The position numbers and the translations under genes were made by a program. A stretch of DNA of 64,000 nt from Manis javanica (Eukaryota > Chordata > Mammalia > Pholidota > Manidae), in NCBI RefSeq assembly GCF_040802235.1, contig NC_133166.1:113412991-113476990 (forward strand), given 5' to 3'. The notes under the pieces are model-generated. The model made no database searches, was not told the DNA's origin, and was given only the letters and a program-made list of their open reading frames with translations. Positions 21,501 to 31,109 of the stretch are shown in pieces (positions within the stretch are counted from its first letter, which is position 1; the number at the start of each line of letters is the position of its first letter).

Positions 21501-24500
21501 CTGCGCACCCAGGCTCAGGGATCGAGTAAGAGGCAGGTGAGCAGTAGACCCCCTCCCAGGCTCACTGCCTCTCCCGGGGCCACACAGCTTCCCTAGACCC
21601 TACAGCCAAGGTGAGGATGCTTCTGGGACAGGCACAGTCGCTCACACTGCGGGAGACCCAGAGCAGGAGCCTCAGCCCAAGGGCGGGAGCTGGAGGGAGA
21701 AGGAGTCAGGGCGGAGCGCCTGCTCAGCAGGGGGAAGCGCGGGCTCCCTCCTCACCCTGAGGCCCCGCCGCTCCAGGACCCTCTGGGTCTCCCCCTCTCT
21801 CCTTCCTGCAGCCCGGCTCCAGGGCCAGCGCCCCCCACTTCCTAGGAACCATGGCGTCGTCCGCGTGACCCCTGGCTGTGCTGCGGAACATCACGGGGTG
21901 GCTTTCAGCCCCACCCCTCAGAGCGGGAGGCTGCCGCTCAGAGAGGGCAAGCAGCTGGTCCCGGCGTCAGCGCCAGGACGCGGCCTGGGCAGGGCCGCCC
22001 CGGCCTCAGGAAGGCCCAGGCCTGGCTCTTTCCCGGGACTCCACCGCCAGGAAGGAGGAAGCAGCTCCCTTACCTGCAGCACGTGTTCTTTCCATCTGCT
22101 CATTCGCCTGCAGCAAAAGGAAGGAAGATGTTGGGGGGGGACAGTGAGACGACCCAGTGATGACCCTCTGCCAACCTCATAAAGCAGAGGCACATCCCAG
22201 AAATCCAGATTCCGTACCCTTTTCAATCCGTGCTGCATATTTATGGCTCCTGAAGGTATGACATTCAACAGATCGACAAGACCAGTGTTTATTTTATTTC
22301 TGAAAAGAAAAAAATCAGAGCAGGTGGGAGATGGAATGAGGGGTTGCCTCTTACAAGCGGCCCCAGGCTGCCCTTGTCCGTCTGCACGAGCAGCCCTTCC
22401 GGGACGGGTGAGGGCCACGTCAAGCAGCCCTGGCCCGGCCCTCTGCCCCGTGCCTTTGGCATTGGCTGGCCTGGTTCCCACCGTCCCAGTCCCGTATCCG
22501 GTGAGTGGGGTGGGGAGGGCACGCGTCTGTCTAGCCCCATAGGTGTGGCCTGGGCTCTCTGCGCTCAGCTCTGTCTAAGCCGTGCAGAACTGGGGACCTC
22601 ACCCCGGGATACACCCTGACTGCCCCCGGTGAGTATGGGGAGATGCCAAGTGTGATTCCATCACAGTGTGACTGGCAGCACGCCCGCCCCCCGGGGGCCC
22701 TGGTGAGGGCGCACTCTTCTCCCACCCTTAAGGCAGAGCTTGGGAAGGTCACCGTGGCCCCTCCTGTCCACGGGCCCTGGGCCCCTCAAGTGCAGGGTCC
22801 TCGGGCCGTCTGCTGCTCCTCCCACTCCCAACCATTTTCCTCCATGAGAATCTGAACCTCCCTGCTACTCAGAAGCTCCATCCCCTCCCGCCTCCCGCCT
22901 AGACCCTCCTGGGATGCAGGCCCATGGGGCCTTCCTCCAGCACCCTGCCCCAGCCTGGTGTTCAGGACCCACTCCTGGGCTCCCCTCACCAGACTTGGGG
23001 GGAACACGCTCCCCTCCACTGCAGCACCCACACTTGGGTGATACCATCCCTTCGTCCCTGGTTCTGACTGTCCCCTCTTCCCCAGTGGCCCGGGGCAGAA
23101 AGTGACACACAACCGCAGGTGCCAGGCTGTGTCCCTAGAGGCCCCCACATCTGCTCCACCTGATCTGGGAATCTTCGCAGTCGGCCTGCTCTAGGGAAGG
23201 GGTCGAGCACGGAGGGCTGGGCTCGGAGGGGAGGAGTCTGCCTACCAGCACAGGGTCTGGCCAGGGCCAGTGCAGAGGCTGCAGTGGGGCCCGGGGGGCC
23301 AGGGCTGAAGGTCAGGGTGCGCAGAGAGGGGAGGGCCCAGGACACCGTGCCTGCACACCCGTGTGCTCCTCGGTGCGGCTCAGGGACCCCCTCTGCTCCC
23401 TGGCCCTCCCTGTGGCCTGATCGCTGGGTCTGCTCTAGGGGATCAATGAAACACTTACCTGTCCGAGGTCAGCTGCATATTGACGTGGCCTTGCGTCGAG
23501 TATGTAATGAATGACATGCGCTGTTCAGGGCTTGGGAGGAAACATGGACTTGTGAGCAACTATACACACAGGGTGAAAGTGATGCTGATGTGCAACAGGC
23601 AGGGGGCGCCCCCCAAGTTCCCTGCTCTCCGTTCTGTCTCTTAGTGTGGAGCCCATTTCCTGGACTCCACAAGTTCTCATCACTTTAGTGAAGGATCATG
23701 AGGCCCGGCAGGCGCGCAGCCCTCCTGTCAGAGTGCGGCAGAGCGCCCTGCGGACCCAAAGCCCGGAAGTCTGTTTCCCTCTCTGCCTCTCTCTCTCTCT
23801 CACTCACACACACGCGCACAGGGCTGCTGCGTGCACAGGAGACAGGCAGCTACCTGCTCTTCACGAGGGCCTCCCTCGCTGGCCGCCCCTCTCCCCTCCT
23901 GACAGATTCTTGGTCCTTTCCCTTCTCCTCCTCCCTGGACGATCTTCCCCACCTCCCTCCCCCTCGCCTCAAAGAAATTATGCTCCCTCCTCAGCCATTC
24001 ATATTTCCTAATCTGTGAGGGCCTCCAGGGAAGATGTGCCCCTGAAAACAAGGACAGACCCCCAGGAAGGAGCCAAGCAGGGCTGCAGAGATCTTAGGAA
24101 ACAAGTGTGATCTGTCCTTCTCTCCTGTTCGGAACACTGCCCTGAGCTTTGCGACCTGAGGCAGGCCCGGGTCCACTGCATCTAAACAGCAAAGTACTCA
24201 GAGAGGAAATCGCCCTGCAACACAGAGCTGAAAAGCCGTACTTTTTAAATCCCTTCACCAAATCCCGCACAAAGCTCTGTGTGAACATCCAGTTGTGTAC
24301 ACCTTGTGATCTGAAAAAGAAGAAGACGTGAGTCAGAGACGGAGGTGCATGTATCATGTGAGCACGGTTGCTGCCTTCCCTGCCTTCCACTGGCCCTTAG
24401 CAGGCTCCTCCGTGTGTGTGTGTGTGCATGCGTGTGTGTGTGTGTGCGTGCGTGCGTGCGTGTGTGTGTGTGTGCGCGTGCGTGTGTGTGTGTGCGTGCG

Positions 24501-25761
24501 TGCGTGTGTGTGTGTGCGTGTGTGTGCGTGTGTGTGTGTGTGTGTGTGTTGTGTGCATTTGTAATGTGTTCTATCTTAAATTTATGTTCAAGCATTTCCT
24601 TGATAAATTTAAAAATGAAATTACAGACAAACTAGTGGCATGAAGTGTGAAAAAGACAGACTGGGAAGCTCTAAGCCTTAGTTTCCACAAAGAAACACTG
24701 ACCAAACAGAGGCTTAAACTGGAAACAGTATACTTCCACGGAAAACAACAAAGGTGGGCAGAAACCGAGGGAAAAAGAAAGAATGGACATACAAGACAAG
24801 CAGAAGCAAACAATAAGATGATACAGCCAGGCCTTACACACCAAGCATCACTCTAAATGTGTGTGGCACCGGGTGGCTGAGTACATAATAAAACCCAAAT
24901 ATTTGCTGCTTACAAAAGACTCATTCAGCTCTAAAGATATATGTCGGTTAAAAGTGAAGTGATAGAAGAAGAAATTCCATGCAAGTGGAAATCAGAAGAA
25001 ATCAGCCATAGTTATATCAGATAAAATAGTCTTCAAGCCAAAAATGGTAACAAGAGCCAGTGAAACAGGATTCTGGGTAAATGGTGGAGTAGAGAGAGCC
25101 TGAAGTCACCTTCTCCACCAGATCTACACTTACACACAGAGTCTTTCACCCTGAAGAAGAGTGGAGACTGAAGTGACCACCACCTTCTACACAGAGAGGG
25201 ACAGAAAGATCACGCACACATGGAACCCCAAAGCAGCAGGAGACACAGAGACGCAGGAACCCCAGGAACCCCAATCCCAGCACAGCAATTTCCCCGCCTG
25301 CTGATTAAGGGGCATGCAGGCCACAGATCTGGGCCATGTGGTTGGAGGGACTGAGTCCTCTAGAAACCACATGGTGGCCTTCAATCCTTTTCAAGAGGAA
25401 AGTCCCAGGGAACAAATGCCTGGGGCATTCTTTCTGCCCCAGGGAGTCCGCAGAGAGTCTGTTCCTTGAATGTGACCGGACAGTCCCTGCTTCCCTCTCT
25501 CAGAGCCTGGGGCCCCCTACTGACCCCAGGGACAGCACTGTTCTATGGCAGCGACTAGAGCAGGTGGGCCACTCACGAGTCTAGGACGAAGTACACGTCG
25601 TAAGTGCTCCAGCAGGATTCCCCATCTGCTGGGCTCTCCTGGAGCCTGGAGCTGGGGTCGTGACCTTGGTCCTGGGTGGGGTAGCGGAGGGTGCTCCTGG
25701 TGGTCGGGAGCGGAGATGGCGGCAGCAGCAGCAGGAACACCACCAGCATGGGGCCCCGCAT
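12339..25761 (-). CDS. ANTXRL-like receptor gene, copy A (15 exons located, two frame gaps)
   Basis: Anthrax-toxin-receptor family, best matched to ANTXRL, a type I membrane protein with an extracellular vWA domain. Exons in transcript order are listed separately. Phases agree at every junction except 8-9 and 13-14, where a small exon appears to be missing and direct joining meets an early stop. The encoded order is signal peptide, vWA domain (exons 1-8), Ig-like segment (9-11), proline-rich stalk plus transmembrane helix (12), a short Pro-rich juxtamembrane exon (13) and a cytoplasmic tail (14-15). The vWA metal site is degenerate: DxSxG in place of DxSxS, Ile for the loop-2 Thr, Gly for the loop-3 Asp. 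The family's founder proteins bind extracellular matrix and capillary-morphogenesis ligands through this site, so ligand binding is doubtful here. It may be a pseudogene. Exon recognition is firm; expression and function are unknown. Confidence 0.85.
13000..14000. other. Intron between tail exons, copy A
   Basis: The long ORFs here are GC-rich shadows without homology. I looked for the missing tail exons between 12,557 and 14,823 and found only exon 14. Nothing else can be supported. Confidence 0.5.
14042..14075 (-). CDS. ANTXRL-like copy A, exon 14 (tail, candidate)
   Basis: 34 nt coding [11 protein letters not shown], acceptor GCTGTAG, donor GTGAGA. It resembles the family's LEKAKNARVKMPE tail segment, but needs a preceding exon ending in phase 2. 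Exon 13 ends in phase 0, and direct joining gives a stop at the third codon. The family's intervening DASYYGG-type exon was not found. Confidence 0.5.
14823..14846 (-). CDS. ANTXRL-like copy A, exon 13 (Pro-rich juxtamembrane micro-exon)
   Basis: 24 nt coding KPPPAPHK, acceptor TTCCCAG, donor GTAGGT, phase 0 to 0. The family has a similar KDPPPPPAP stretch directly after the membrane span. Identical in both copies. Confidence 0.65.
16021..16245 (-). CDS. ANTXRL-like copy A, exon 12 (stalk and transmembrane helix)
   Basis: 225 nt (75 codons), acceptor CCTCAG, donor GTGAGT, phase 0 to 0. The first 45 residues are a Pro/Gly/Asp-rich stalk. Then comes the membrane span [19 protein letters not shown], ending in basic IWRWRSK. 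In the better-known family members this exon lacks so long a stalk. Its open frame in both copies is an argument for recent coding. Confidence 0.85.
17770..17860 (-). CDS. ANTXRL-like copy A, exon 11
   Basis: 91 nt, acceptor GCTCTAG, donor GTGAGA. It encodes [20 protein letters not shown] and [10 protein letters not shown], matching [23 protein letters not shown]. Ends in phase 0. Identical in the two copies. Confidence 0.87.
18443..18512 (-). CDS. ANTXRL-like copy A, exon 10
   Basis: 70 nt, acceptor CTTCCAG, donor GTAAGC. It encodes [20 protein letters not shown], matching the family's CPGPKLEKPGE with its conserved Cys. Phase continues from exon 9 and into exon 11. Confidence 0.85.
18960..19240 (-). 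repeat. L1 ORF2 fragment in intron 9, copy A
   Basis: The minus-strand frame reads as L1 ORF2 RT sequence: [29 protein letters not shown] and [14 protein letters not shown]. It is a truncated insertion, not gene sequence. It is also present in copy B at 51,661-51,941, so it predates the duplication. Confidence 0.9.
19619..19734 (-). CDS. ANTXRL-like copy A, exon 9 (Ig-like segment)
   Basis: 116 nt, acceptor CACACAG, donor GTAAGC. The homologous frame reads [18 protein letters not shown], then [14 protein letters not shown] (family: HVVIHGNGF...DEVICRFIFN), which needs one base to complete the first codon. Joined to exon 8 it would instead run into a stop after about 25 codons. A diverged extra copy of this exon lies at 26,979-27,099. 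Confidence 0.83.
20100..20222 (+). repeat. CA-rich microsatellites, intron 8-9, copy A
   Basis: Two short CA runs with interruptions. They lie exactly in the interval where the missing exon should be. Confidence 0.8.
20402..20482 (-). CDS. ANTXRL-like copy A, exon 8 (end of vWA)
   Basis: 81 nt, acceptor CTTTCAG, donor GTGAGT, phase 0 to 0. It encodes [20 protein letters not shown], matching IADSPGHVFAVENGF. The next located exon needs a phase-2 donor, so the transcript loses frame unless a small exon lies in the 668 bp between. I did not find it. Confidence 0.87.
20850..20918 (-). CDS. ANTXRL-like copy A, exon 7 (vWA strand)
   Basis: 69 nt, acceptor TCTCAG, donor GTAATT, phase 0 to 0. It encodes [20 protein letters not shown], aligned with the family's ARKLGANVYTLGVADYN. 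Confidence 0.87.
21001..21080 (-). CDS. ANTXRL-like copy A, exon 6 (MIDAS loop 3)
   Basis: 80 nt, acceptor CCCGCAG, donor GTGAGT, phase 1 to 0. It encodes [14 protein letters not shown]. The family has IIALTDGEL, where the Asp is the third metal ligand. Here it is Gly, in both copies. Confidence 0.88.
22074..22107 (-). CDS. ANTXRL-like copy A, exon 5 (short helix exon)
   Basis: 34 nt, acceptor TGCTGCAG, donor GTAAGG, phase 0 to 1. It encodes [11 protein letters not shown], like the family's ANEQI helix. Identical in both copies. Confidence 0.82.
22218..22299 (-). CDS. ANTXRL-like copy A, exon 4 (MIDAS loop 2)
   Basis: 82 nt, acceptor CTTTTCAG, donor GTACGG. It encodes [12 protein letters not shown] and then [14 protein letters not shown]. 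In the family this reads PDGHT, where the Thr coordinates the metal. Here that position is Ile. Ends in phase 0. Confidence 0.85.
23459..23530 (-). CDS. ANTXRL-like copy A, exon 3 (vWA strand)
   Basis: 72 nt, acceptor TCCCAAG, donor GTAAGT. It encodes [13 protein letters not shown] followed by QLTSD, matching the family's MCFITYST...LTSD strand. Identical in the two copies. Confidence 0.88.
24242..24310 (-). CDS. ANTXRL-like copy A, exon 2 (MIDAS loop 1 and helix)
   Basis: Acceptor TTTTTCAG; the exon completes the DSSQGVHNW segment and helix 1. ANTXR1/2 and ANTXRL have DxSxSV with one more residue before the NW. Here the second serine is Gly and the loop is one residue shorter (69 versus about 72 nt). 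The donor GTACGG is weak but gives the right phase (2). Confidence 0.82.
24412..24552 (+). repeat. TG/CGTG microsatellite, intron 1, copy A
   Basis: About 140 bp of TG dinucleotides interspersed with CG. The corresponding copy B array is at 57,115-57,267 and has a different pattern, as expected for a fast-evolving repeat. Confidence 0.95.
24640..25080 (+). repeat. Degraded L1 ORF2 5' fragment, intron 1, copy A
   Basis: Decayed endonuclease-domain codons are visible (for example TTTGCTGCTTACAAAAGACT near 24,901-24,920). A second short L1-like segment may follow. No host exon here. Confidence 0.55.
25577..25761 (-). CDS. ANTXRL-like copy A, exon 1 (signal peptide, first vWA strand)
   Basis: The start ATG at 25,761 has A at -3. 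It is followed by a basic residue and a hydrophobic core ([13 protein letters not shown]), a good signal peptide. An in-frame ATG 40 codons upstream would bury that signal, so I prefer 25,761. The exon ends in the first vWA strand and the metal-loop start ([15 protein letters not shown]), then donor GTGAGT; phase 2. The family's conserved Cys is in ESCW. Confidence 0.88.
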
Positions 25762-25999
25762 CCTGGGGCCGCTGTTCTTGCCTCGGCCCAGTCCCTGGGG
25801 GCCCAGGCGGGCCCCGTAAACTGCAGGCCACCTCAGGCTAACACCTCCTCTGCTTCCTCGCGCGCTCAGGGTCCTCGGCACTCCCGACCTCAGCGCTACT
25901 CACGCTCTGATCAGTATACCTTGCACCTGCCAGCAGCCACCTGATACCTGCCCTGTGGGTCCAAGTAGCAAGTGGTGGGCTGTGGGGTGATGGCCCCGC

Positions 26000-26033
26000 T
26001 ACTTATGCACCTTCACCCCGCCCTGCTGACGTA
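26000..26033 (-). promoter_or_regulatory. Candidate promoter of ANTXRL-like copy A
   Basis: On the minus strand a TACGTCA CRE-like heptamer (26,027-26,033) is followed about 20 bp downstream by CATAAGTA, a weak TATA-like box (about 26,000-26,009). Both lie about 240-270 bp before the start ATG. CRE plus a weak TATA is common in testis-restricted genes. That use is inference. Confidence 0.35.
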
Positions 26034-26299
26034 GGTCCATTATGATGGACAATAGGTTGCCCTGGTGACCTTGTGAACTGCAGCTCTGCCCGGTGCTCTC
26101 CCTGTGGGCATCCCCAGGCAGGAGTTTGAAGGGGCAGTAAGATGAGGCCTCCATTTGTCCCTTATCCCAAACCCTCCCAGGGAGTCTACAATTTCAAGGA
26201 AACCCGGCCCTTTGGTAAACTGACAGAGGGCAGCTGAGGGGGCCTCCACACAGACATCACTGAGTGTGGGGAGGTGGAGAGAAGAATGCTCTAAGTTTA

Positions 26300-26660
26300 T
26301 TTGTGGGGACACTGAAGTCACCCAAGGGATAGAAGGATCTAGAAGAAGGCTGTGAAAGCAGGCCAGTGTCCTTTGTGAATGCGGGACATTCCAGTTATCT
26401 GCTCTGTGTATTGAACCATCGCAGACCTAGGGACATAAAGCAGAAAAATTTCATATGCGCACAGGTTCTGTGGATTAGAAATTCAGAGATGTCTGAGCGG
26501 GCACGGGTTGACTTTCCTCCATGGAAAACCCACTTGCTCTTTCATGTAAATTCTGGAATCATATCATACATTCTCCACTCTCCTAAACCTCTCTTAGTAT
26601 TTTAGCAAAACAAAGTTACATATGTAGATACATTTGGAGGGATTTGAATCTGCTGTCTGG
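26300..26660. other. Upstream region of copy A without a recognised feature
   Basis: No exon or clear repeat. It lies between exon 1 and the duplicated block that carries the orphan exon 9. Confidence 0.4.
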
Positions 26661-26689
26661 ACCACTCCCACCAGTGAACATCAGGCACC

Positions 26690-27315
26690 CGCCCTGCTTC
26701 CCTCCTTCGGGGCAAAACCAGCCACGGGTTTCTGATCTGAAATGCCCAGGTGCCCCCTACTGGGTGCAGGCAGGGGCGCACAGAGGGGGACGCAGCTCTG
26801 AGGGCCACCCTGCCCCAATCCCAGCGTGGGCTGCAGTGAAGGCTACTCCCTGGTGCCCGGTGGTGCTGGGGACGGATTAGTTCCTGGGTGTCACTGGCAG
26901 GTGTCCAGGCTGGGCTCACTGTGGGGAGGCAGCCCGATGCGGGACGGTTGTCACTGGAGGAAAGGAGGGCCTACTTACCGGGAATTTCTCGTTACCAAAT
27001 CTGAATTGACAAATAACTTCCTCCCTGTTGTCTACATCTTGGAAGCCTTTTCCGATAACCTTCGATTTCTCGTTAACTGCAACAGTAACATCCATATGTC
27101 TGTGCGAGGAAGGGCTGAAGTGTTTTCCTCAGATCACAACTATGGCAGGCGGCCCCCAAAACAGAACTCCCAGGAACTTGTGGGGATGTGCCTGCATCTG
27201 AACCAGCCCCCGGCCTACTTCCCTCCATAGGTGCAAACCCAGCCAGGGGTTTCTGCTCTGAAATCCCAAGGTGCCCGCTAATGAGTGCAGGCAGGGACCA
27301 GGCAACCCCGACATA
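26690..27315. repeat. Local duplicate of the exon-9 neighbourhood, copy A
   Basis: The flanks match those of exon 9. The stretches 'TCAGATCACAACTATGG' (27,131 region) and 'CCTCCATAGGTGCAAACC' (27,223 region) recur at 19,765 and 19,990. A further similar piece with 'GATCTGAAATGCCCAGGTG' lies at about 26,735. It is a diverged intrachromosomal copy, older than the large duplication since both copies have it. Confidence 0.8.
26979..27099 (-). pseudogene. Orphan ANTXRL exon-9-like sequence upstream of exon 1, copy A
   Basis: Reads [18 protein letters not shown], then EEVICQFRFGNEKF, with an acceptor-like CACAG and a GTAAGT donor. It is 121 nt rather than 116, so its phase differs. It lies upstream of the gene's promoter and belongs to no located transcript. 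It is evidence of an older partial gene duplication. Confidence 0.7.
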
Positions 27316-27947
27316 ACTGAGAGAGGAGCCAAGACCTCCTGGTGAGTCAGCCCTGGGTCATGTCTGAGCTGCACACGCACACCTGGGGGCCTGGGGACTT
27401 TCTGCCGCCTGGAGTCAATTGTCTAACCCTCCCCCCACCCCCGTCTTTCTGGGGGCCTACGGCAGAATGGAAGCCAGAGAAGCCAGACCCGTGCTTGAGG
27501 AAAGAGAATGTGGGGTTTCAACAGGGTACGTGGCTTCCCCCAACACTTGGCAGTCAGAGGGTCAGGATCTGCTGTCCGTGCCCAATCCAGGGCCACAGAG
27601 GATGCCACCTCTGCTCTAGACCCGGCTGAACAGCTGTCACGCAGCTCCTCTGGAATGCCCTGGGCTCTTGTTTTCAACGCGTGGGGCTGTGACTGCTGAG
27701 CCTGAAACCCTAGAGGGGACCTGGCTGGCCTGAGCCTCGTGGGGAAGTTTGGCCACAGCCTCTACTCGCATGTCTGAGACACGCAGGGAGTGTGGCAGCT
27801 GAGGGCAGGGCTGAGAGCCCAGAGCGCGGCAGGTGCCGGCACTCCTGGGAACGGTGCACAGCGCCCCTCTGCTCCGTGCATCGTCCCCTGCCTTGCGTCC
27901 CTGCTGCCCTGCAGGCCCTGCTCTTGACCGCTTGTCCTCTTGTAGGA

Positions 27948-27988
27948 ACTACAGCTCCCAGGGGTCTGGTTCACCCTGGGAATTGTAG
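27948..27988. promoter_or_regulatory. Inverted pair of ACTACAnnTCCCAG-type motifs, copy A
   Basis: ACTACAGCTCCCAG (27,948-27,961) faces CTGGGAATTGTAG (27,976-27,988), with 14 bp between. This is the core of the known ZNF143/THAP11-type promoter element (ACTACAATTCCCAG). A paired, inverted arrangement suggests a bidirectional or architectural site. No exon is recognised beside it. Confidence 0.5.
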
Positions 27989-28699
27989 GTAAGTGGGGGC
28001 AGGAGGATGGTTTCCGGGTTTTGAGCAGAAGAGATGTTGAGGTAAAGGACTGTGCTCTGCCCAGACAGCTGCTCCCTTTACATGCTATCTGCCCTCACCC
28101 TGTGCCTCCACCAGTAAGAACCCCAAGGAGAAAGTGACCCCAAGAGTGAGCACAGCCGGCTTGCAGGCAGCTGTACTTCCCCCGCTGCACTCCCGCTGCC
28201 CACCGGCTCTGAGAGCGCAGAGGGACCTGCCGCCCCAGGACAGAGACAGATCCTTTCTGGAAGGGAGGGCACTCTTTCTGGGAGAACAGTTACATACCAG
28301 GCTGCCTGGGCTCCAAGGACAGGGGACTGAAGGCGGGCGGCTCCCCGGGAAGGCCAGGTGGAGCTGGGCGGTGAGGAAGGGTGGCTGACCACCAGGACTG
28401 GCAGGGGCACAGAGGGAGGTGCCTGCCCTGGGGCGGCCAGGTGGGGGCTAGGGCACCACGTGCTGCCCAGCGCAGGTTTGTGGAGAGAATTCCCACACTG
28501 TGCACCCACTGTTCACCTGTGTGTCCCCTGCCTGCAGCAATTCTACTGCTGGGACTGATCCCGGGAGAAACCCTGCCCCACGCCCGCAGAGAGGTGCGCT
28601 TGGGAAAGCCCCCCAGGGCGGCTTGTAGCAGCGTCTCCTTCAGAACGATCTTACTAGTGGAGACTAATGACATTAATTTGGTCCTTCAACGTACCGGAC

Positions 28700-30340
28700 T
28701 GCTGTGCAGATGGCTGCAAATTACAGGACTTACAAACCAGCAACAAATGGAGGAGAAAAGTCGAATTAGAAATAATTGGGAGCAGACCAGGGAAACTCAA
28801 GGAAGCTCTGAAAGTAAGTAGTGGGCAGGAAGGAAAGAGTCAGGAAAACTACACAGACACAGAAGCTCAAACAACACACTGCAGCCGGCAGCCTCCACGC
28901 TTCAACTGCTTCAACGGCTGTTGAGGGCAGCGCTCGGGTTTTCACAACTAACTAGGATGTGCCTGGAGGTGATATCAAGCCATTTAAAGGAGATTAAACG
29001 CCTTACACGGGTTTTAAAAGGACATGAAAGCACATAATTAATCTTGGAAGGATTCCTGTCCCAAGTCATTTGTCGCCACAAATCTTTTTACATGTTCAAA
29101 AGTTAACTCACTACAAAATTCAGATGAGGAGTTTCTCCGGATGCATGCGCCAAGGAACCTCTGCAATTACACCAGCAATTTTTTAAACAAACTGTGCAGT
29201 GTTTCAGGGTGACAGCCTAAGACAGCATCATTTCCCTAAGAGGTAAAAACAAGATAAAGTCTTGGCCCTCATCGCTCTTAAGTGTTTTTCATCTGCCAGA
29301 CAGACGCAAACGTGTGCCAGTAGATCTCTTCCCGCCTCAACTTCCTACATCCTGAAGGCAGTAAGAAGCGACAAATGCCTGTTCCTCACTGCAGAGCTGA
29401 CAACCCCCAAATGACGATTTTACATAATAAAAGATGTTTACTGAGGCTTACAGATTCCCTGGTCACCCGCTTCAAAGGCAGCTGGCAAATAACAGATCCA
29501 AAGATTAGCAAATTAAGGCCAGTAAACAATTTCCCTAAGGAGAATGCTAGCTCTCTTGGGCCTCTGGTACTTCCCGAGACACCCAGAAAATAGCAGATGA
29601 AAAAAGACTAAATCCGATGGCAGCTGAACAAGAAAACAGACTGTGCCAACCTGGACTCACTCTACCACCACTGAAGCAGCTTCCATGGGCCCTGCCTAGA
29701 GAAACACGGGTGCATTCTGGCAGTGATCACCCGCTGTCCAGCCCAAGGGGGGTCGGCACTCCCCAGTTAAAGGCATTCACCTTACCACAAACAGAAACTA
29801 CAAAATCTCATCTGTAAGGGCCCTAAACCCTACGACATTATAGACAATTTTAACTCTACAAGTTCTCTTACAGAGTTGAACACCCAAAAGTGAGTGCGAG
29901 GCGGTCTTCAGTCAGTAGCCCCGGCTCCTCTTTCTGCGTCTGCCTCTGCATGAATCAAGTGACCTGGAGAAAGTTCTCTCATCTCTTTATTTATCCCCTT
30001 TTCCCTGCCAGGTACAAAATTAGGTCAAAGCCACCAATTCTTTTGGAAAATAAAATGAATTTCTTAGATTGGTTATGTCTACACTGTCATGCAAATACCT
30101 CCTGGCCACTGCGCAGCTATAGCCAACCCTCAAGTACGTACGATGCGGCTCGTGCCCATATTAACGCAGGAAACTGTGCACCTTTACTCTGCACAGGAAA
30201 CACCCTTCCCGGAGAGGCCGGCAGACCCAGGGGCTTCCGGAACAGGCTCCTTTAGGGGTCCCCAGTTTCAAATGTGGAAATCCTTAGCAAATTAACATGC
30301 CATGCAAGTTACAAGAGCATACACTATTTTTTCATTAAGG
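28700..30340. other. Non-coding upstream region, copy A
   Basis: Short plus-strand ORFs only, no homology I recognise. Base composition (AT-rich, with TATAAA-like and polypurine phrases) may indicate old repeats. Copy B equivalent: about 61,437-63,079. Confidence 0.4.
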
Positions 30341-30369
30341 AAAACCAAACAACCTGTCTGGCGCACTAA

Positions 30370-30955
30370 TGTTGGGGGGACGTTGTGTATTTTCCTCGGT
30401 TCTTGTCCCTGGCGCGACAAAGACATGAAGGGCAGAGACACAGTAGTGGAGCAGAGCACAGGTTTTATTTAAAGTTCCTTAAAGAGAGAAAAAGTGCAGC
30501 AGGCAACCTCAGCGAGGAGAGGCGCCTTGAAAGGTTGGAGAAAGTTTAAGATTAAAAGGTTACACACTTAGAAAGTGTGGGCGACCTCAGAGAGAGGAGT
30601 GCCCTGAAAGGTTGGGGGTTCCCCCTTTTAAGGATTTTTCAGGAATGTGATCATGGGCTGAGGGTGCAGACCTGTTAAGCGGTCCCTGAATATTTAAAAT
30701 TAACTTAATACAGGAAGTTTACTGCTCTGATTTCTCCTGAGATAACTGGCCTCTGGGTCTGAGAGCCTATCAAACAAGACCACCTGCCCAGCCCCCCAGG
30801 TGGGCTGAGTGCTTGTCTGCTGAAGAGGACGTTAAGAATCTTCCTCACTTCCTGCCTTTTCCTATGTTGTTTATTGCTGGGCCTGCGTCCCAAATTCCTC
30901 CCATCTCCTCCCATCTCGCATACCACCAGGCACAGTGTGGCTGGACGGTAAGTGT
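30370..30955 (-). repeat. Candidate antisense LTR, copy A
   Basis: Begins with TGTTGGGGGG (30,370) after a unique boundary. It contains a TTTATTT (antisense AATAAA) at 30,461 and repeated GGCGACCTC/AGGAGTGCC units. It is LTR-like, but terminal repeats and target duplication are not proven. It is followed at once by the TG microsatellite. Copy B equivalent: 63,109-63,696. Confidence 0.45.
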
Positions 30956-30956
30956 A

Positions 30957-31094
<138 letters not shown>

Positions 31095-31109
31095 ATTTCA
31101 CATATTGTT

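Noticed and set aside
24245-24595. His/Thr-repeat ORFs and their Cys/Val counterparts
   Set aside because: Translations of TG/CA microsatellites.
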